Below are positions 12,777 through 17,526 of a DNA stretch of 17,526 nucleotides, piece after piece. Location: NCBI GenBank assembly GCA_023436605.1, contig JAEZIQ010000088.1, positions 1 to 17,526 on the forward strand, in the 5' to 3' direction. The notes under the pieces were generated by a model, which saw nothing but the letters and a program-made list of their open reading frames with translations, was not told the origin of the DNA and did not search any database. The stretch's first letter is position 1; each line of letters opens with the position of its first letter. Source of the DNA: Actinomycetes bacterium. Lineage in GTDB: Bacteria; Actinomycetota; Thermoleophilia; Solirubrobacterales; 70-9. The translations under genes were made by a program, and so were the position numbers.

Positions 12777-14315
12777 CTAGGAAATCCAGACGCTCAAGGC
12801 GTCGCCGGCGTGCTGGGCGAACTCGACCAGGGGCTGGGGGATGACGCCGAAGAAGAGGGCGACTGCCGCAGCGACGATCGCGGGGAGGACCAGATACCAG
12901 CGGCGGTCGGCGCGGGGGTCGTCGAAGGGATCAACCTGGGCGCCGGCGATCTGCGGGGGCAGGGCGGCGGTGTCGATCGAGTCGGCGGCCTCGTCGGATT
13001 CGTCGGCCGGGCTCATCCAGAGTGTGGCGACCACCCGCAGGTAGTAGCCGAGCGAGATCATGGTGCCGACGGCGATCATTACGGCGAGCCAGGTCCAGCC
13101 GTCGTCGATCAGCGCCTCCATCAGGTAAAGCTTGCCGATGAAGCCCGCGGTCGGCGGCAGGCCGGCCAGGGCCAGCATGGCGATCGTGAGCGGCCACGCG
13201 ATCAGCGGCTTCTCCCGGCCGAGCCCCCGCAGGGTCGAGATGTCATCGGAGAAGTCCGTCTGACGCTCGCGGATCACGACCACAGCGAAAGCGGCGATGT
13301 TCATCGCGACGTAGGCGGCGAGGTAGAAGACGAGGGCGTCGACTCCGGCCTGGGTGGCGGTGACCACACCGGCCAGCATGTATCCGGCCTGGGCGACACC
13401 GGAGTAGCCCAGCATCCGCTTCAGCGAGGTCTGGGCGAGGGCGCCGACGTTGCCAACCACGATCGAGAGCGCGGCCAGCGCGGCGAGCATCACGTCCCAC
13501 TGGTCGGCCAGCGGGCCGAGTGCGACGAGGAAGAAGCGGATGAAGACCGCGAAGGCGGCTGCCTTGGTCGCGACGGCCATGAAGGACGTGACCGGGGTGG
13601 GCGCTCCCTGGTAGACGTCAGGCGTCCACTGGTGGAAGGGGGCGATCGAGACCTTGAAAGCGAGGCCGACCGCGACGAGCCCGACTCCAACCAGGGTCAG
13701 TGAGTCGGTCAACATGCCGTCCCCACCCTGGAGGCCGTCACTGATCTCCTGGAAGCCGGTCGCCCCGGAGGCGCCGTAGATCATCGCCAGGCCGTAGAGC
13801 AGGGTGGCCGAGCCGACCGAACCGACGATCAGGTATTTGAGGCCCGATTCGAGCGATTCGCGGCGGCGGAGGTTGGTGCCGCAGAGCGCGTAGAGCGGAA
13901 TCGAGAGCAGTTCGAGACCGACGAAGAAGGTCAGCATGCTGGTCGCCTGGGCGAGGATGACCATGCCCAGGACCGAGCCGGTGAGCAGGGCCAGCCAGTC
14001 GCTGCGGCCCGCCTGCGTTTCGGACGGATCGCCGATCGCAAGCATGACTGCGATCGCGGCAGAGGCGACCACGAGCAGCGAAAGGGTGACCGCGAGACCA
14101 TCGAGCCGGAGCGCTCCGGCCACCAGGTCGACATCAGCGTTCCACTGCCAGATCAGGCAGCCCGCGGTGACCGCGAAGGTGAGCAGCGCGAGACCAGGAC
14201 CGAACCGCTTGATCGAGTCGAAGACGGCGGCGAGGACCACCACGACCAGACCCGCGGTGAGGGCGATGATCGGCGAGAGGCCCGCGTAATCGATTGTCGG
14301 TGCGTCGAAGCTCAC
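12777..14315 (-). CDS. nuoN: NADH-quinone oxidoreductase subunit N
   Basis: A membrane proton-pumping subunit of complex I, 512 residues with about 14 hydrophobic helices. Key antiporter-like residues are retained: TM5 Glu in FVGLELLSIPLY (residue 135 from this start) and TM7 Lys in LAFKVSIAPFHQWTPDVYQGAPTPV (K221). SLKRMLGYSGVAQAGYML and the broken helix region follow as expected. Two GTG starts are possible. 14315 is preferred because it overlaps the nuoM stop as GTGA, the style used by other coupled genes here, and GGGG lies upstream; 14324 would add three residues. It is the last gene of the nuo operon in this window, followed three bases later by the hairpin repeat. Confidence 0.95.
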   Translation of the reverse strand: MSFDAPTIDYAGLSPIIALTAGLVVVVLAAVFDSIKRFGPGLALLTFAVTAGCLIWQWNADVDLVAGALRLDGLAVTLSLLVVASAAIAVMLAIGDPSETQAGRSDWLALLTGSVLGMVILAQATSMLTFFVGLELLSIPLYALCGTNLRRRESLESGLKYLIVGSVGSATLLYGLAMIYGASGATGFQEISDGLQGGDGMLTDSLTLVGVGLVAVGLAFKVSIAPFHQWTPDVYQGAPTPVTSFMAVATKAAAFAVFIRFFLVALGPLADQWDVMLAALAALSIVVGNVGALAQTSLKRMLGYSGVAQAGYMLAGVVTATQAGVDALVFYLAAYVAMNIAAFAVVVIRERQTDFSDDISTLRGLGREKPLIAWPLTIAMLALAGLPPTAGFIGKLYLMEALIDDGWTWLAVMIAVGTMISLGYYLRVVATLWMSPADESDEAADSIDTAALPPQIAGAQVDPFDDPRADRRWYLVLPAIVAAAVALFFGVIPQPLVEFAQHAGDALSVWIS

Positions 14316-15832
14316 TTGCCCCACCCCGGTCCGGCCAGCCCGTCGGCGATATTCACAATGGCATCAGTCGCAGGTGCGGAATGATCGAGAATCAGCTGCG
14401 GGCAGAAGGCCAGTACGACCACGATTGCGACCAGGGGGACCACGACGAGCGCGTCCCGCAGCGAGATCTCCCGCGAGTTCGACCCTTCCGGCAACGGGTT
14501 GTGCATCGCCAGCTGGTAGAGGCGAAGGGCGTAGAAGGCGGCCAGGGCCACCCCGATCGAGGCGACGATCGCCCAGACCGCGTCAACCTGGAAAAGCCCG
14601 TTGAGGACGAAGAACTCGCCGATGAAGTTGGCCGAGGCCGGGATCGCCAGGGTCGCCATGGTGACGATCAGGAAGATCACGGCGAGAACCGGAGCTTTCT
14701 TTGCCAGGCCCCCCATGGGACCAACCTCTTCGGAACCGGTGCGTTCGGCGATCATCGCGACGATCAGGAAGGCCGGCACGACGACCAGGCCGTGGTTGAC
14801 CATCTGCAGGACGGCTCCGTTGGCCCCTGACTCGTTGAGCGCAAAGATCCCGGCAAGGATGAACCCCAGCTGGGCGACCGAGGAAAACCCGAGGACGAGA
14901 CGCATGTCGGTTGTGGTGAAAGCCATTGACGAGCCGTAGATGATCGCGGCAATCGCGATCACGATCATTGTGGTCTGGTACTGGAACGCCGCGTGGGGCA
15001 GCATGTCCAGCACCCAGGTCAGGAAACCGAAGGCGCCGACCTTGGAAAGCACTGCCGAGAAAACGGCCAGCGCTGGCAGCGGGGCCGCACGATAGGCGTC
15101 CGGCATCCAGCCATGCAGCGGGAAGATGGGCATCTTGACGAGGAAGGCCGCGGCGAAACACCAGAAGATCCACCCCTGCTGGTCGGCCGGCACGCCCTTG
15201 CCGATGATGTCGTTCATCGCAAATGAAATCTGACCCCCGTCGGCCGCGGCAATCGCAGCACCGATCGCGCCAACCAGCATGAGCAGCGAGCCGATCAGGG
15301 TGAAGACGATCATCTTCAGAGTCGCCGACTGGACCGTCACGGGACCCCGTCCGGGACTGCCTTCGGGGTCGCTCTCTCCGCCGCGGTCACGTCCCCAGAT
15401 TCCGAACAGGAAGTAGAACGGGACGATCATCAGGTCGAAGAAGAGGACGAAGAGCAGCAGGTCGGTCGAGAGGAAAGCGCCGAGCGTCGCGGTCTCGCCG
15501 GCCAGCAGCATGAAGTAGTAGAGCGCCGGACGTTCAACCCCGCGGATCGCCGCGAAGGCGATCGCCGGAATCCAGGCAACGGTGGTCAGCAGGACCAGGA
15601 CCAGCGAGACCCCGGTGATGCCGAGGCTGTAGCTGACCCCGAGACCCGGGATCCAGTCGACGTCGGTGATGTACTGGGTACCGCCGTTCGCGTCAAAGCC
15701 GGCGAGGACGCCGATCGCCAGACCGAAGGTGACCACGGCACCGAGGAGCGCCGTCCAGGGCGCAAAGCGCCGGGGAACGGCGAGGGCGACGAGTCCGATG
15801 ACGAGCGGGGTCCAGATGATCGAACTCAGCAT
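14312..15832 (-). CDS. nuoM: NADH-quinone oxidoreductase subunit M
   Basis: A 506-residue complex I antiporter-like subunit. Landmarks are LLLFVLFFDLMIVPFYFLFGIWG (TM5, about 125-147), AAFLVKMPIFPLHGWMPDAYRAAP (K233, H240) and VLSKVGAFGF (K264), the Lys residues of the proton path. The TM5 Glu that is nearly invariant in this family (E. coli Glu144) is Asp133 here. A hydrophilic loop, DRGGESDPEGSPGRGP (149-164), is longer than usual. The ATG at 15832 shares one base with the nuoL stop (TGATG), with GGAG six bases upstream, so translation is coupled. Confidence 0.96.
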   Translation of the reverse strand: MLSSIIWTPLVIGLVALAVPRRFAPWTALLGAVVTFGLAIGVLAGFDANGGTQYITDVDWIPGLGVSYSLGITGVSLVLVLLTTVAWIPAIAFAAIRGVERPALYYFMLLAGETATLGAFLSTDLLLFVLFFDLMIVPFYFLFGIWGRDRGGESDPEGSPGRGPVTVQSATLKMIVFTLIGSLLMLVGAIGAAIAAADGGQISFAMNDIIGKGVPADQQGWIFWCFAAAFLVKMPIFPLHGWMPDAYRAAPLPALAVFSAVLSKVGAFGFLTWVLDMLPHAAFQYQTTMIVIAIAAIIYGSSMAFTTTDMRLVLGFSSVAQLGFILAGIFALNESGANGAVLQMVNHGLVVVPAFLIVAMIAERTGSEEVGPMGGLAKKAPVLAVIFLIVTMATLAIPASANFIGEFFVLNGLFQVDAVWAIVASIGVALAAFYALRLYQLAMHNPLPEGSNSREISLRDALVVVPLVAIVVVLAFCPQLILDHSAPATDAIVNIADGLAGPGWGK

Positions 15833-17526
15833 CAGAGGCTCCGGATCAGGAAGTAGATGACGATGGCGAGAACTCCGAAGAGCATGAGTGCGGCGTAGCC
15901 GCGGAGCAGGCCGGACTGGAGGTCACGAACCGCAGCCCCGGCCGAACGGGTCAGCCCGACAACCCCGGCGGTGGCGCCTCCGATCGCGAGCCGTTCGAAG
16001 ACCTGGTTGCAGAAGCGGCCGAAAGCCTTGACCGGGTTGACCACGAGGAAGTCGACAATCTCGTCGCCGTACCACTTGTTGACGCAGAGACGGTAGATCA
16101 AAGAGAACCGCTCGCGGAACCTGGCCGGCAGGTCGGGCCGCTTGATGTAAAGGAGCCAGGCCGTAGCGATGCCGAGGATCGAGATGACCGCACCCTCGAT
16201 CAGGCCGGTCCAGGCCTGGCCGACGCTGGGATGCTCATGGGCGAAGATCGAGTTCTCGAAGGTCGGCTCGAGGAAGGTGGTGATCACGTGGGTCACGCCC
16301 GGAATCTGGACCAGGCCGCCAACCAGGGCGAGCACACCCAGGACGCCCATCGCGAACTTCATGCCGCCGGCCTGTTCGGCGATGTGATGCTCCTCGCCGG
16401 GGTAGCCGACCTCGGTGTCTTCCTTCTCGCCGGTCGCCGGGTTGACCGGCTCGCCGTGGATCACGTGGCCGTGCTGCTCGAGGTACTCGGCTTCCTTGCA
16501 AGCCGGTCCGGGCAGGATCCGGAAGATGATCCGGAACGAGTAGATCGCAGTCATGAAGGCACCGATCAGCATGCCGACCCACATCCAGTCGTACATGCCA
16601 CCACGGAAGTGGGCGAAATCGATGATCTCGTCCTTCGAGAACCAGCCCGAAGTACCGGGGAAGCCCGAGAGAGCGAGCGCGCCAATGATCAGCATCGCCG
16701 CGGTGAAGGGCATCGCCTTGCGGAAGCCCTTCATCTTGTCGATGTTCTGCATGTTCGCCATCGCCGCGATGACCGAGCCGGCCGCCATGAAGAGCAGGGC
16801 CTTGAAAAATGCGTGGGTCATCAGGTGGAACATCCCGGCCGAGTAGGCGCCAATCCCGACCCCGACGAACATGTAGCCGATCTGGCTCATCGTCGAGTAG
16901 GCGATGATCCGCTTCAGGTCGGTGACCGCGATCGCGATGGTGCCGGCGATCAGAAGGGTGACGAGGCCGACGATCGCGGCGACGTCGGCCGCGGTCGGCG
17001 CGAGCTCGAAGAGCGGGAAACAGCGGGCGATGAGGTAGACGCCGGCGGTGACCATGGTCGCCGCGTGGATCAGGGAGGAGACCGGGGTCGGGCCCTCCAT
17101 GGCGTCGGCGAGCCAGGTGTGGAACGGCATCTGCGCCGACTTGGCGAAGGCGCCGACGAGGAGGCAGAGGCAGATCGCCACGATCGACCACTCGTTGGTC
17201 TGGAAGACCTCGGGCGCCTTCTCGAAGACCTCGCCGTAGCTGATCGCGCCGACTTCCTTGAAGATCAGGATGGCCGCGATGTACAGGCCGATGTCGCCGA
17301 TCACGTTGATCTCGAAGGCCTTCTTTCCGGCCTTGGTCGCGGTGTTGCGGCGGTACCAGTAGCTGATCAGGGCGTACGAGGCGAAGCCGACCAGGGCCCA
17401 GCCCACGATCAGCATGATGAAGTTGCCCGCCAGGACCAGCACCAGCATCGAGAACACGAAGAAGTTCAGGTAGCTGAAGAAGCGGTGGTAGCCCTGATCC
17501 GACTTCATGTAGCTGTACGAGTAGAT
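15832..17526 (-). CDS. nuoL: NADH-quinone oxidoreductase subunit L, 5' end cut by window edge
   Basis: The frame runs to the window edge (564 residues; about 100 N-terminal residues missing), with IYSYSYMKSDQGY immediately before the first internal Met. NuoL is the distal proton-pumping subunit of complex I, with a long lateral helix at the C-terminus. AKSAQMPFHTWLADAMEGPTPVSSLIHAATMVTAGVYLIAR and AYSTMSQIGYMF regions are textbook and contain the TM7 Lys. TM5 reads GWALVGFASY where the usual sequence is GWExVGLCSY, so the key Glu is Ala. In the next helix the usual TRVGD is NVIGD and a new Glu appears (KKAFEINVIGD). A His- and acid-rich loop (about codons 360-395 of the visible part) is unusually long. 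The operon order L-M-N is standard. Confidence 0.95.
   Translation of the reverse strand: MYSYSYMKSDQGYHRFFSYLNFFVFSMLVLVLAGNFIMLIVGWALVGFASYALISYWYRRNTATKAGKKAFEINVIGDIGLYIAAILIFKEVGAISYGEVFEKAPEVFQTNEWSIVAICLCLLVGAFAKSAQMPFHTWLADAMEGPTPVSSLIHAATMVTAGVYLIARCFPLFELAPTAADVAAIVGLVTLLIAGTIAIAVTDLKRIIAYSTMSQIGYMFVGVGIGAYSAGMFHLMTHAFFKALLFMAAGSVIAAMANMQNIDKMKGFRKAMPFTAAMLIIGALALSGFPGTSGWFSKDEIIDFAHFRGGMYDWMWVGMLIGAFMTAIYSFRIIFRILPGPACKEAEYLEQHGHVIHGEPVNPATGEKEDTEVGYPGEEHHIAEQAGGMKFAMGVLGVLALVGGLVQIPGVTHVITTFLEPTFENSIFAHEHPSVGQAWTGLIEGAVISILGIATAWLLYIKRPDLPARFRERFSLIYRLCVNKWYGDEIVDFLVVNPVKAFGRFCNQVFERLAIGGATAGVVGLTRSAGAAVRDLQSGLLRGYAALMLFGVLAIVIYFLIRSL

Noticed and set aside
12681..13703. Long plus-strand frame (340 codons) opposite nuoN
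   Set aside because: It starts inside the hairpin repeat, is very rich in Gly, Asp, Arg and Glu, and is the antisense of conserved membrane helices.
1..17526. tRNA, rRNA or riboswitch
   Set aside because: No cloverleaf, rRNA segment or known riboswitch core was recognised by eye; a covariance-model scan would be needed to exclude small RNAs.

Overview
The window is high-GC DNA, roughly two thirds G+C by eye. It looks like the chromosome of an actinobacterium, most plausibly of the Thermoleophilia/Solirubrobacterales type. This placement is an inference from three things: a double-length ThyX, a GH114 lipoprotein with tandem sulfatase-fold proteins, and a strong tendency to leaderless transcription. 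There is no rRNA, tRNA, CRISPR array, transposase or phage gene. Most of it is ordinary housekeeping and envelope biology on the minus strand; only two genes are on the plus strand.

Layout. (1) 1-1367: a two-gene minus unit, a DUF1989 (urea-carboxylase-associated) protein and a carbon-nitrogen hydrolase cut by the window edge. (2) 1446-2486: a secreted M15-type peptidase and, divergently, a small membrane-anchored Rho-N/SAP-type protein. (3) 2483-3628: an ECF-type sigma factor overlapping an O6-alkylguanine-DNA alkyltransferase gene, preceded by a possible 19-codon leader ORF. (4) 3651-4430: a HAD-IIA phosphatase, divergent from the sigma gene, ending at a nested hairpin terminator. (5) 4530-7079: a GH114 lipoprotein and a tandem-domain ThyX. 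(6) 7148-10597: a VOC protein and two paralogous alkaline-phosphatase/sulfatase-fold proteins in one operon. (7) 10657-11577: an AEC-family transporter. (8) 11594-12774: an AbiEi-N/DUF559 gene split by an apparent one-base frameshift and flanked by two copies of a hairpin repeat. (9) 12777-17526: nuoN, nuoM and nuoL (partial), the antiporter-like proton-pumping subunits of complex I, transcribed L-M-N.

The most coherent observation concerns gene starts. Seven transcription units have TAnnnT followed by exactly six bases and then ATG or GTG, the geometry of leaderless mRNAs. In five of them (peptidase, HAD, GH114, thyX, AEC) the codon is that of the main gene. In the other two (sigma factor and SAP-type protein) it opens a tiny ORF whose TGA overlaps the GTG of the main gene as GTGA. 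Genes inside operons instead use GTGA/TGATG overlaps or a Shine-Dalgarno. The protein-level oddities are a ThyX whose catalytic motif is degenerate in both halves, a NuoL lacking the usual TM5 glutamate, a nitrilase-fold enzyme with Arg for the catalytic Lys, and two sulfatase-fold proteins with Thr at the nucleophile position. No wholly new system can be claimed from the sequence alone. No gene-free stretch exceeds about 150 bases.
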